From Variibacter gotjawalensis (GTDB taxonomy: Bacteria > Pseudomonadota > Alphaproteobacteria > Rhizobiales > Xanthobacteraceae): a DNA stretch of 64,000 bases. This document shows, in pieces, positions 8,429-16,162 of the stretch. Position numbers and translations under genes: made by a program. Each line of letters begins with the position of its first letter. Position 1 is the first letter of the stretch. The stretch spans positions 4,231,501 to 4,295,500 of the forward strand of contig NZ_AP014946.1 of NCBI RefSeq assembly GCF_002355335.1. The letters are read 5' to 3'. Below the pieces are notes generated by a model. The model was not told where the DNA came from and searched no databases. It worked only from the letters and a program-made list of their open reading frames with translations.

Positions 8429-9151
8429 CTAACTAGTCGCCGGCGTCCGGAACCCTTTGAGCCACATTTTGGCGGCCTGCCAGTGGATGGCGGCAATCAC
8501 CTTTAAGGTGAGAAGCGGAATGCTCACCAGCAAGCGCAGCAACGAGGTGTCGGTCAACTTGCGGCGCTCGCCGTGTAGTCGAGCGACAATCAACGGCCCT
8601 TCGCTATCGCCGCCTTCGATCTTGAGAGTGATGCGTTCGCCGGGTTCGGAAGCGTCGAAGCGATAGCGCATATTGTTGTGAAGAAACGGCGAGACATAAA
8701 ACGCTTTCGCGGTCTCTTCGGTCCGTCCTTCACGCCATGGCAGCGCATAACGGTGCCGCTCACCGAACGTATTGTGGACCTCGTAAATGATCGCGAAGAG
8801 ATCGCCGGCGTCGTCAGAACAGAAATACAAACTCAACGGGTTAAAGCCGTAACCAAAAACCCGCGGCATCGTGAACAGCTGCACGCGAGTGGCTTCTGGC
8901 AAGCCGGAGTCACGCAACGTGGCATCGGCTTGTGCGCGGAGGCTCGTCGCGCCCCCATCACCGAAATCTCGGTCGCGAATGCTGAAGACATTCGGCGCGT
9001 TGTGCGAGAATAGGCGGAGGCCGCGCGAGATATCGTCAAGGCGGTCGAGATCGAGCAGCATCCAGAACACGCGATACCGCAGGCGATGCAGTTTCGGCCG
9101 CAACCGCACATGCGACACCTCACCGACATAGAGGCAGGCGTTCTCGGTCAC
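8429..9151 (-). CDS. DUF1365 protein of the ChrR stress locus
   Basis: A 240-residue DUF1365 protein: 'ACLYVGEVSHVRLRPKLHRLRYRVFWMLLDLDRL' at the N-terminus, 'PRVFGYGFNPLSLYFC' in the middle, and 'FHNNMRYRF'-type strands later. The family has no settled activity but is found with a flavin amine-oxidase-like gene and Cfa-like methyltransferases in ECF-ChrR stress regulons. The GTG at 9151 overlaps the upstream stop (GTGA), which is a better start than the longer frame beginning at 9346, since that would read over the neighbour by 200 bases. The C-terminus has one hydrophobic segment. Confidence 0.85.
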   Translation of the reverse strand: MTENACLYVGEVSHVRLRPKLHRLRYRVFWMLLDLDRLDDISRGLRLFSHNAPNVFSIRDRDFGDGGATSLRAQADATLRDSGLPEATRVQLFTMPRVFGYGFNPLSLYFCSDDAGDLFAIIYEVHNTFGERHRYALPWREGRTEETAKAFYVSPFLHNNMRYRFDASEPGERITLKIEGGDSEGPLIVARLHGERRKLTDTSLLRLLVSIPLLTLKVIAAIHWQAAKMWLKGFRTPATS

Positions 9152-10479
9152 GCCGAAACTCCCAGCGAAACACTCGGCCGCTCTCCGACAACAATCCGGC
9201 TCGATGGATTCTCGAGTTGCCACGGCCGCATCACGCCGCCGATTGCTTCCGCGACGGCAAGTCCCGCCTGCAAGCCATCCTCGTGAAACCCCGAGCCAAA
9301 ATAAGACCCGCAGAACCAGATATTTCGCTTGCCCTGGAGTGACCAAAGCTGGCGCTGCACCGACATGGCACGATCGTCGAACAGCGGGTGATCGTATTCG
9401 ACGGCGTAGAATGTCTCACGCGGTGTCCGAGCGGGATTGAGCGTAACGAACAGCGGACGCTCCGAGCGAATCCCTTGCAGCAGGTTCATCCAATAGGTCA
9501 CGGTCGGCCCTTGCTCGACGCCCATGCGATCGTCGCCGAGGTAATTCCAGCTTGACCAAACGCCACGTCTGCGCGGCATCAGACTCGGATCGTCGTGGAG
9601 GTGGACACTGTTGCGCGCGTATTTGAACGCACCGAGCAGCGAGCGCTCCGTTGCCGTCGGCTCGGCGAGCAACCGCACGGCCTGATCCGCATGCGTGGCG
9701 ATGACGACGTGATCGAAGCGATCGCGCTGTCCTTGCGCATCGATGATCTCGACATTCCCATCGTCGCCGACACTCACCGCCCGCGCACCGCGTCGCGTCG
9801 GAAGGCCGCGCGCCAGCACGTCCACGTAGCGCCGGCTGCCACCCGACACGGTCCGCCACTGCGGCCGGTTGCGCCAGCGCAGAAGTCCGTGATTGTCCTG
9901 GAAGCGGAGAAACGATGCGGCTGGATAGTTCAGGATCGCCTGCGGCGACGCAGACCAAATCGCTCCCGCCATCGGCAGCAAATGGTCATCGCGAAACGCC
10001 GCCCCATAACGGCCGGCGGCGAGAAAATCGCTGAGCGTCGTCTGCATCTGATCGAGCGCGGTCACCTGCGCCGGTGCCTCACGATAGAAGCGCTGCAGGT
10101 CGTGCAGCATCGACCAGAAGCGCGGCCGGAACAGATTGCGTTTCTGCGCGAACAGTCCCGCAAGGTTGGCTCCGGAATATTCGAGATCGCCGCCGGCGAT
10201 CGAGACCGCGAACGACATGTCGGACGGCTGCGTCTCGACGCCGATATGGCGGAATAGCGCGGTCAGGTTCGGATAGGTCGCCTCGTTGTAGACAATGAAG
10301 CCGGTATCGACCGCGACAGCATCGTCGCCCTGCCCGAACAAAACGGTGTTCGAGTGCCCTCCGAGCCGCCCGTCTTGCTCGTAGAGCACGACGTCGTGGC
10401 GCTGGTTGAGCAGCCATGCTGCCGATAAGCCCGAAATTCCGCTGCCGACGACGGCAATTTTCAGGGCGCCTCCATGCAT
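9148..10479 (-). CDS. FAD-dependent amine-oxidase-like oxidoreductase of the ChrR stress locus
   Basis: A 443-residue flavoprotein. The FAD-binding Rossmann motif 'IAVVGSGISGLSAAWLL' is at the N-terminus, followed by 'DVVLYEQDGRLGGHSNT'. The C-terminus holds 'IWFCGSYFGSGFHEDGLQAGLAVAEAI', a typical FAD-contact helix. Genes of this type, with DUF1365 and Cfa-like partners, belong to the RpoE-ChrR regulon of Rhodobacter sphaeroides, where a flavoprotein takes part in unsaturated or furan fatty-acid formation. The same role is inferred here. A promoter of RpoE type lies at 10531-10561 and the next gene overlaps by four bases. Confidence 0.85.
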   Translation of the reverse strand: MHGGALKIAVVGSGISGLSAAWLLNQRHDVVLYEQDGRLGGHSNTVLFGQGDDAVAVDTGFIVYNEATYPNLTALFRHIGVETQPSDMSFAVSIAGGDLEYSGANLAGLFAQKRNLFRPRFWSMLHDLQRFYREAPAQVTALDQMQTTLSDFLAAGRYGAAFRDDHLLPMAGAIWSASPQAILNYPAASFLRFQDNHGLLRWRNRPQWRTVSGGSRRYVDVLARGLPTRRGARAVSVGDDGNVEIIDAQGQRDRFDHVVIATHADQAVRLLAEPTATERSLLGAFKYARNSVHLHDDPSLMPRRRGVWSSWNYLGDDRMGVEQGPTVTYWMNLLQGIRSERPLFVTLNPARTPRETFYAVEYDHPLFDDRAMSVQRQLWSLQGKRNIWFCGSYFGSGFHEDGLQAGLAVAEAIGGVMRPWQLENPSSRIVVGERPSVSLGVSA

Positions 10480-10530
10480 GTCACAACGTCCGTCTCATGG
10501 CACAGACCTAACGTGGCCTCTGCAACAACA

Positions 10531-10561
10531 TCTGATACGCTTGGCGTCCATCTTTGGATCA
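10531..10561 (-). promoter_or_regulatory. RpoE (ECF11)-type promoter for the FAD/DUF1365 arm
   Basis: On the minus strand the -35 element TGATCC (10561 to 10556) is followed by an 18-base spacer and TATCAGA (10537 to 10531). This matches the R. sphaeroides RpoE pattern TGATCC-N18-TAnGA closely. The -35 lies inside the palindrome at 10553-10572 that also carries the opposite promoter's -35. The start codon at 10479 is about 45 bases downstream of the expected transcription start. Confidence 0.75.
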
Positions 10562-10563
10562 CG

Positions 10564-10593
10564 TGATCCAAAGGGCCGGCTTCTGCGTATTGA
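10564..10593 (+). promoter_or_regulatory. RpoE (ECF11)-type promoter for the sigma/chrR arm
   Basis: TGATCC (10564-10569), an 18-base spacer and TATTGA (10588-10593). This is the same promoter class as the divergent one at 10531-10561, so the sigma factor probably drives its own gene. The expected transcription start falls near 10600, on the first in-frame ATG. This argues that translation starts lower down, at GTG 10708, or from a leaderless message. Confidence 0.75.
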
Positions 10594-10707
10594 AAGGCGA
10601 TGAACGCCTCCGTAACGTTGAACCGGCAGGAATTTCGCCTAGCGCCCCTCGTCCGCCGCGCGACGCGCTGGGCGCGTGTTCGCTCACCAGCCAGGATCCG
10701 CACACCG

Positions 10708-11256
10708 GTGGAGACCCATACCGACTTCGGCGAGTTGATTGTGGCGATTGCCACGCGTCGCGATCGGGATGCGTTTGCGCGGCTGTTTGCATTTTATGCG
10801 CCGCGCCTCAAAGCCATGGCGATGCGGACAGGCGCTTCCGGCGAAATTGCCGAGGACATTGCCCAAGATGCAATGATCGCCGTCTGGCAGAAGGCCGCCC
10901 AGTTCGACCCTGCGCGCGCATCGGCCGGCACCTGGATATTCACGATCGCACGCAATCTGCGTATCGACGGCGTTCGCGCGGCACGTCGAGCGGATGCTCT
11001 CAACTCCGATTGGCCCGAGCCCGAGAGTGAAGCTGCGCCGGACGAGATCGTGAATGGGCTGGAGCAGGAAGCGCGCGTCCGCGCCGTCTTGCGCGACCTT
11101 TCAGCCGACCAAATGCAGGTCGTTCAACTGTCGTTCTTCGAAGGCCGCGCACACGGAGACATCTCGACCCACCTCGGCATTCCGCTCGGTACCGTCAAAT
11201 CGCGGCTGCGGTTGGCACTGACGCGGCTGCGAGCCGCATTGGACGATCTGCGATGA
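10708..11256 (+). CDS. rpoE: ECF sigma factor RpoE (ECF11, ChrR-controlled)
   Basis: A group-4 sigma factor. Region 2 reads 'RDAFARLFAFYAPRLKAMAMRTGASGEIAEDIAQDAMIAVWQKAAQFDP' and 'ASAGTWIFTIARNLRIDGVRAARR'. Region 4 reads 'LSADQMQVVQLSFFEGRAHGDISTHLGIPLGTVKSRLRLALTRLRAAL'. These closely follow the R. sphaeroides RpoE that answers singlet oxygen. GTG 10708 gives 182 residues, the family length; the longer frame from ATG 10600 adds 36 Arg-rich residues and starts where transcription should begin. It overlaps chrR by four bases, so the pair is made together, as expected for a sigma and its inhibitor. Confidence 0.88.
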   Translation: METHTDFGELIVAIATRRDRDAFARLFAFYAPRLKAMAMRTGASGEIAEDIAQDAMIAVWQKAAQFDPARASAGTWIFTIARNLRIDGVRAARRADALNSDWPEPESEAAPDEIVNGLEQEARVRAVLRDLSADQMQVVQLSFFEGRAHGDISTHLGIPLGTVKSRLRLALTRLRAALDDLR

Positions 11257-11858
11257 CGATTACTCATCACCCGAGCCCCGAAATTATCGCCGCTTATGCG
11301 GCTGGCACGATCGACGAAGGCCGCCGCCTTGTCGTCGCGACTCACCTCCATCTTTGCGCGACGTGTCATGACTTGCAGCGAGCGTGCGAGGTTGTCGGCG
11401 GCTTGCTGCTCGATGATGAAGCGCCCGCCGCGATGGCGCCTGGCGCAATCGAGGCTACGTTGGCCAAACTCGACAACGCACCGCCGGCCTCAGACAAACC
11501 GCTGACGTTGTCAGATTACAAACTCGGCCGCTGGCTTTGGCGCGGCCCCGGCGTTTACTGGCGCGAGGTTCCGACCACCGACGCGGGCGAGACGCGGAGC
11601 TTCATGCTGCGCGTCGCCCCGAACACGCAGTTGCCGCACCACACGCATGAGGGTTTCGAGTGGACTTGCATCCTGCAGGGCGCGTTCCGGCACGCCGGCG
11701 GAGTCTACGGCCCCGGCGATTTTGACGAAGCCGACGAAGAAACGCACCACACGCCGATCGTTGAACCCGGCGAGGACTGCATCTGCCTCGTCGCTATGCG
11801 GGGAACGATCCAACTCAAGGGCTGGCAGCGTCTGCTGCAGCCGCTGATCCGAATATGA
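11253..11858 (+). CDS. chrR: ChrR family zinc anti-sigma factor with C-terminal cupin
   Basis: A 201-residue two-domain protein. The N-terminal zinc anti-sigma domain has a His plus 'HLHLCATCHDLQRAC' (H-x3-C-x2-C). The C-terminal cupin domain has 'LPHHTHEGFEWTCILQGAF' and 'THHTPIVEPGEDCICLV', whose His/Glu ligands bind a second metal and are needed for the singlet-oxygen response in R. sphaeroides ChrR. It holds the sigma factor inactive until stress. The gene overlaps its sigma (ATGA) and the next gene (also ATGA), making a tightly coupled operon. Confidence 0.92.
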   Translation: MTITHHPSPEIIAAYAAGTIDEGRRLVVATHLHLCATCHDLQRACEVVGGLLLDDEAPAAMAPGAIEATLAKLDNAPPASDKPLTLSDYKLGRWLWRGPGVYWREVPTTDAGETRSFMLRVAPNTQLPHHTHEGFEWTCILQGAFRHAGGVYGPGDFDEADEETHHTPIVEPGEDCICLVAMRGTIQLKGWQRLLQPLIRI

Positions 11859-12664
11859 CGCTGTCGTCCTACCTCATCGGTCTCGTCGCCGTCAGCGCGG
11901 CGATGTCGCTCGTCATGACCGGCGCGTGGCTTGCCTGGCTACGCACGCGCAACTCCGGCTGGATCGATACGATCTGGACCTTCGGGCTCGGCACTGTCGG
12001 CTTCGTCGCGGCACTGTTCCCGGCCGGCGCGGCGTTGACGAACCGGCAACTCGTCGTTGCCGCGCTGATCGCAATTTGGTCCGCCCGCCTCGGCCTGCAC
12101 ATCGCGCAACGCAGCCGCGGCATCACCGACGATCCACGTTACGCGAAACTCGCCGCCGAATGGGGCGACAACGCGAAGACGCAGATGTTCATCCTGCTGC
12201 AGAAGCAAATGCTGGTCAGCATTCCCCTCGCATCGACGATGCTTCTAGCCGCGCGGAACATCCCGGGGCTATTGCGGATACAAGACGTTATTGCCGTACT
12301 GGTGTTGCTAGCCGCGATTGCCGGCGAAGCACTCGCGGATCGCCAGCTCCGCCGCTTCCGCAGCGATCCGGTCAACAAAAGCAAGGTTTGCGATGCCGGG
12401 CTGTGGCGTTACTCGCGGCATCCCAACTACTTCTTCGAATGGCTTGGCTGGGTCGGCTACGCGCTCTTCGCCATCGACCTGACGGGAGCTTACCCGCTTG
12501 GCTGGCTGGCCATCGCCGGGCCCGCCTGCATGTACTGGCTTCTCGTTTACGTCTCCGGCATTCCCCCACTTGAAGAACACATGGCAAAGCGCGCGGATTA
12601 TCGCGCGTATCAGCATCGCACAAACGCGTTCTTCCTCGGCCCACCACGCGCGGCAAAGCCATGA
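11855..12664 (+). CDS. DUF1295 membrane protein (steroid 5-alpha-reductase-like fold)
   Basis: A 269-residue integral membrane protein with about seven hydrophobic segments. It carries the DUF1295 signature near the C-terminus, 'GLWRYSRHPNYFFEWLGWVGYALFAI', followed by 'GIPPLEEHMAKRADYRAYQHRTNAFFLGPP'. The conserved 'RHPNY' segment recalls NADPH-binding reductases and isoprenylcysteine methyltransferases. It lies between chrR and a Cfa-like methyltransferase with four-base overlaps on both sides, so a role in modifying membrane fatty acids under singlet-oxygen stress is a fair inference. Confidence 0.85.
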   Translation: MTLSSYLIGLVAVSAAMSLVMTGAWLAWLRTRNSGWIDTIWTFGLGTVGFVAALFPAGAALTNRQLVVAALIAIWSARLGLHIAQRSRGITDDPRYAKLAAEWGDNAKTQMFILLQKQMLVSIPLASTMLLAARNIPGLLRIQDVIAVLVLLAAIAGEALADRQLRRFRSDPVNKSKVCDAGLWRYSRHPNYFFEWLGWVGYALFAIDLTGAYPLGWLAIAGPACMYWLLVYVSGIPPLEEHMAKRADYRAYQHRTNAFFLGPPRAAKP

Positions 12665-13680
12665 GCCTACTCGCGCGCTCGATCCGCGTGGGCGAAGGCA
12701 TCGCTTGGCCTGACACGATCAGCCGCGCCGTCATCCGCAGTCTTGTCGCGCGAACGCGTCGCAATCTCGACGCACAAGGCCCGAACGATGCCGTATTCGC
12801 CGAAGCGATGCGCGCTTTCCCGATCGCCGAATCGAGCGACAAGGCAAACGCGCAGCACTACGAAATCCCGGCCGAATTCTTCGCGCACGTTCTCGGCCCC
12901 TATCGCAAATATTCATGCTGCCGTTTCGAGGGCGGCGATACGCTCGCCCAAGCGGAAGCGCGCGCGCTCGCCGAGACGGCAACGCATGCCGACTTTCGCG
13001 ACGGACAGAGGATCCTGGAGCTCGGCTGCGGCTGGGGCTCACTCTCGCTTTGGATAGCCAACGCGTTCCCGAATGCCCGGATCACGGCCGTATCCAATTC
13101 GCATTCGCAGCGCGGCTACATTGTCGAGCAAGCCGCTGCGCGAGGCTTGAAGAACCTCGACGTCATCACGGCGGACATGAACGCGTTCGAGCCGCCGGGA
13201 CAGTACGACCGCATCGTTTCGGTCGAGATGTTCGAGCACATGACGAACTGGTGGCCGTTGCTCGAAAGGCTTCGCGACGCGCTCGATCCAGACGGCAGAC
13301 TTTTCTTGCACATCTTCACGCACACGTTCGCGTCGTACCGTTTTGACCCGGACAACGCGGCCGATTGGATCGCGCAGCATTTCTTCACCAGCGGGATCAT
13401 GCCAAGCGAGAACCTTCTCGCCGAATTCTCGAGCCTGTTCACCATCGAACAGTCGTGGCGCTGGAGCGGCCTCGACTACGCGCGGACAGCGGATCACTGG
13501 CTCGCCGCGTTTGATGCGAATATCGGCGCGATCCGGCCAATCCTCCGCGACACATACGGCGCCGAAGCCTCATTGTGGGAACGGCGCTGGCGGCTTTTCT
13601 TCCTCGCCACCAGCGAACTCTTCGGCCACGCCGGCGGCGACGTTTGGGGTGTGAGCCACTACCGGCTCAAGCCTGCTTAG
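12661..13680 (+). CDS. Cyclopropane-fatty-acyl-phospholipid synthase family methyltransferase
   Basis: A 339-residue SAM-dependent methyltransferase of the Cfa family. The substrate-side segment 'AQHYEIPAEFFAHVLGPYRKYSCC' precedes motif I 'ILELGCGWGSLSLWIA', then 'NSHSQRGYI', 'IVSVEMFEHM', and the C-terminal 'WERRWRLFF'. Family members transfer a methylene or methyl group to phospholipid acyl double bonds. In the R. sphaeroides ChrR regulon one such enzyme (UfaM type) starts furan fatty-acid synthesis. The length is nearer to these branch enzymes than to E. coli Cfa (382). Its stop overlaps the stop of the convergent gene. Confidence 0.88.
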   Translation: MSLLARSIRVGEGIAWPDTISRAVIRSLVARTRRNLDAQGPNDAVFAEAMRAFPIAESSDKANAQHYEIPAEFFAHVLGPYRKYSCCRFEGGDTLAQAEARALAETATHADFRDGQRILELGCGWGSLSLWIANAFPNARITAVSNSHSQRGYIVEQAAARGLKNLDVITADMNAFEPPGQYDRIVSVEMFEHMTNWWPLLERLRDALDPDGRLFLHIFTHTFASYRFDPDNAADWIAQHFFTSGIMPSENLLAEFSSLFTIEQSWRWSGLDYARTADHWLAAFDANIGAIRPILRDTYGAEASLWERRWRLFFLATSELFGHAGGDVWGVSHYRLKPA

Positions 13681-14087
13681 GCCTGGCGAGCCACCAGAAG
13701 CGTCACGGCGTAATAGGCCAGCGCCGAAGCAACTGCGGATGCAAACGCGCCATAAGCTATATCGATAACCGTGATCTGCGTGGACCACACGCGCATCGTT
13801 GCGTGATTGGTGAGGTCGTATGTGGCGTAAGCAAGCGCGCCGAACAGGAAACCGAGCCGGACGGCGCTAACGACCGAATCCTCACGCAGCGCGGGCAGCA
13901 CGGCGAACACGACCAGCCCGATCGGATAGGCGAGATAGAACACGACAGCCGGCGCGATGCGCACCGATGGAGCCAGCAATTCTCCAATGATCGGCCGATA
14001 AAGCGCGGCACCGAGCAGACTGAGCCATAAAAGATCGACGATACCGAAGACCAAAAAAGCCGTGATGTAAGCAGCGAGATACGTCAT
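13677..14087 (-). CDS. DUF2177 family membrane protein
   Basis: A 136-residue protein of about four transmembrane helices: 'YLAAYITAFLVFGIVDLLWLSLLG', 'VVFYLAYPIGLVVFAVLPAL', 'GFLFGALAYATYDLTNHATM', and a final helix ending 'YAVTLLVARQA'. DUF2177 proteins recur beside ECF-ChrR lipid-stress genes, which matches this position, though the strand is opposite. The ATG at 14087 has a perfect AGGAGG just upstream; the frame runs further but without a ribosome site. Its stop codon overlaps that of the Cfa-like gene. Confidence 0.85.
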   Translation of the reverse strand: MTYLAAYITAFLVFGIVDLLWLSLLGAALYRPIIGELLAPSVRIAPAVVFYLAYPIGLVVFAVLPALREDSVVSAVRLGFLFGALAYATYDLTNHATMRVWSTQITVIDIAYGAFASAVASALAYYAVTLLVARQA

Positions 14088-14303
14088 GCGCGCCTCCTGC
14101 CAACCAATACGACCGAGCCCGGCGATTGGATCATGATCTGGCACCGCATCAGCCATGGAAAGCGAATCGCCGCGGTTCGATACTTGATTCTTCCATAGTA
14201 GACTTGGCGCATGCGCGTGTTATGGTGACCGAAAGCGCTGCCCGGGCGCCCGATAGGGTGTTCGAACAACCGCAAAAGCGGAGTAGGCTAGCGCGGGGAG
14301 AGA

Positions 14304-15503
14304 ATGATGAAGCTCGTCCGTGCATCTTTGTGCGCCACATTGATGGTTGCCGCCGCAATGTCCGCCAACGCGCAAGACAAGCCGTTCAAAATCGGCGTCA
14401 TCGACGACATGTCGGGAACCTTCGCCGACAATGGCGGTCCCGGCACAGTTCTAGCGATTCAGATGGCGGTCGAAGACTTCGGCGGGTCGGTGCTCGGTCG
14501 CACGATCCAAGTGCTGACAGCGGACCATCAAAGCAAGCCGGACATCGGCTCTAGCGTGGCGCGGAAGTTCATCGATGACGGCGTCAGCGTTCTGCTGCCC
14601 GGCGGATCGAGCTCCGTCGGCCTCGCCGTGCAAGCTGTCGCGCGTGAACGCGCCATCACGACGCTGGTGAGTGGCGGCTATGCGCCGAACTTCTCGACCA
14701 ACCAGTGCTCGCCGTACGGTACGCAGTGGGCGCCATCGACGCACGAACTCGCCAACTCGGTCGCCAAAGCGGTCGTCGACGAAGGCGGCAAGAAGTGGTT
14801 CTTCCTCACCGCGGACTATGTTTTCGGCCATGGCCTGGCGGCTGACGCGAGCCGCGCCGTGAAGGCGGCGGGCGGCGAAGTGCTCGGCGAAGCGCGGCAT
14901 CCGCTCAACTCGCACGACCTCTCCTCGCAACTTCTGACCGCACAATCCTCCGGCGCGAACATCATCGGCCTTGCGAATGCTGGGCCGGACCTCGTCAACA
15001 CGATCAAACAGATCCGCGAATTCAACATCAAAGCCAAACCCGCGACGATGCTCGTCTACGAGAACAACGTCGTCGCGCTTGGCCTCGAAGTCGCGCAAGG
15101 CCTGCGACTCTCCGCGCCGTTCTACTGGGACATCAACGACGCAACGCGCGAATGGTCAAAGCGCTACATGAGCCGCTTCAACAACAAAGTTCCGACGATG
15201 GGTCATGCCCTCGCCTACATCGCGACGACGCATTACCTCAAGACCGTGAAAGCCGCGAACACGGACGACGCGAAAGCGATCGCGAAGAAAATCCGCGAAT
15301 TGCCGATCACCGGCGACATGATCCAGAACGCGAAGATTCAGGCGAACGGCCGCGTCGTGATGGACATGCATGTCTTCGAGGTGAAGAAACCGTCCGAGTC
15401 GAAAGGCCCCGCCGATCTCTACAATCGCCTCGCGACGTTGAAGAGCGAAGGCCTTTTCACGCCGGCCGACAAGAGCGGTTGCGAGCATCTCGTCACGCAG
15501 TAA
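14304..15503 (+). CDS. Branched-chain amino-acid-type ABC transporter substrate-binding protein (orphan)
   Basis: A 399-residue periplasmic protein with a signal peptide ('MMKLVRASLCATLMVAAAMSANAQ') and the two-lobe Peripla_BP_6 fold: 'KIGVIDDMSGTFADNGGPGTVLAIQMAVEDFGG', 'KWFFLTADYVFGHGLAADASRAVKAAGGEVLG', 'NIIGLANAGPDLVNTIKQIREF'. LivK relatives bind amino acids, amides or aromatic acids. No permease or ATPase genes are adjacent, so it must work with components encoded elsewhere. GGGGAGAG precedes the start. A small regulator gene converges from the other side. Confidence 0.88.
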   Translation: MMKLVRASLCATLMVAAAMSANAQDKPFKIGVIDDMSGTFADNGGPGTVLAIQMAVEDFGGSVLGRTIQVLTADHQSKPDIGSSVARKFIDDGVSVLLPGGSSSVGLAVQAVARERAITTLVSGGYAPNFSTNQCSPYGTQWAPSTHELANSVAKAVVDEGGKKWFFLTADYVFGHGLAADASRAVKAAGGEVLGEARHPLNSHDLSSQLLTAQSSGANIIGLANAGPDLVNTIKQIREFNIKAKPATMLVYENNVVALGLEVAQGLRLSAPFYWDINDATREWSKRYMSRFNNKVPTMGHALAYIATTHYLKTVKAANTDDAKAIAKKIRELPITGDMIQNAKIQANGRVVMDMHVFEVKKPSESKGPADLYNRLATLKSEGLFTPADKSGCEHLVTQ

Positions 15504-15519
15504 GGCCTTGTTGCGCCGC

Positions 15520-16152
15520 TCAACCGCGGCGCACGATCACCACGTAATACTCGCAGATGGCCTTGCCCTCGTTGGCAAGGTGATACGCCTCATTGATCGA
15601 GAAAAACAAAGCGTCGCCGGCTTTGAGCGAATAGCTTCGCGCGCCGACACGCGCCGTCAGCTCGCCACGTTGCACGATTATGTGCTTCTGCGTCGGCACG
15701 TCGTATGCCGGCAGCAGCCCTGATGATTGGCCGGGCGGAATGCGATGCAATAGAATTTCGACGCCATTGTCGTTGCGCTCCGGCGATATGACCGAGCGTT
15801 CGAAGCCCGTCTCGCGATCGACGAACGGAACGCGATTTGCCGCACGCATCACGGCTGTCGTCGCGCTATCGCCGGCGGTTTCGAGCAGCCCCGACAACGA
15901 TAAGCCGAGTCCGTTGGCGATCCGCGTGATGATCGCAAGCGTCGGCGACTTCTCGGACCGCTCGACCTTCGACAACATCGCGCGGCTCACTTTCGAGCGC
16001 TCGGCCAATTGCTCGAGCGTGAGCTCCTTCTGATGACGCAACGCGCGCACGCGCTTGCCGAGATGCGCGGCGGCATCCTCTTTCTTGGTAGAGCTTCGCG
16101 TTACGCGACGTCCGCCATCCGCTGTCGTCGGCGAGCGCCGCCCGGTATTCAT
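15520..16152 (-). CDS. XRE-family transcriptional regulator with cupin domain
   Basis: A 210-residue regulator: an N-terminal helix-turn-helix ('LGKRVRALRHQKELTLEQLAERSKVSRAMLSKVERSEKSPTLAIITRIANGLGLSLSGLL') and a C-terminal cupin that may bind an effector ('VPTQKHIIVQRGELTARVGARSYSLKAGDALFFSINEAYHLANEG'). The gene starts ten bases after the sugar dehydrogenase on the same strand, so it may be the last gene of the cyo-dehydrogenase run and might control it. The effector is unknown. Confidence 0.88.
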   Translation of the reverse strand: MNTGRRSPTTADGGRRVTRSSTKKEDAAAHLGKRVRALRHQKELTLEQLAERSKVSRAMLSKVERSEKSPTLAIITRIANGLGLSLSGLLETAGDSATTAVMRAANRVPFVDRETGFERSVISPERNDNGVEILLHRIPPGQSSGLLPAYDVPTQKHIIVQRGELTARVGARSYSLKAGDALFFSINEAYHLANEGKAICEYYVVIVRRG

Positions 16153-16162
16153 CGCTTTCCCC

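Noticed and set aside
10600-10707. 36-codon N-terminal extension of the sigma factor
   Set aside because: Overlaps the predicted transcription start and is not seen in family members; kept only as an alternative.
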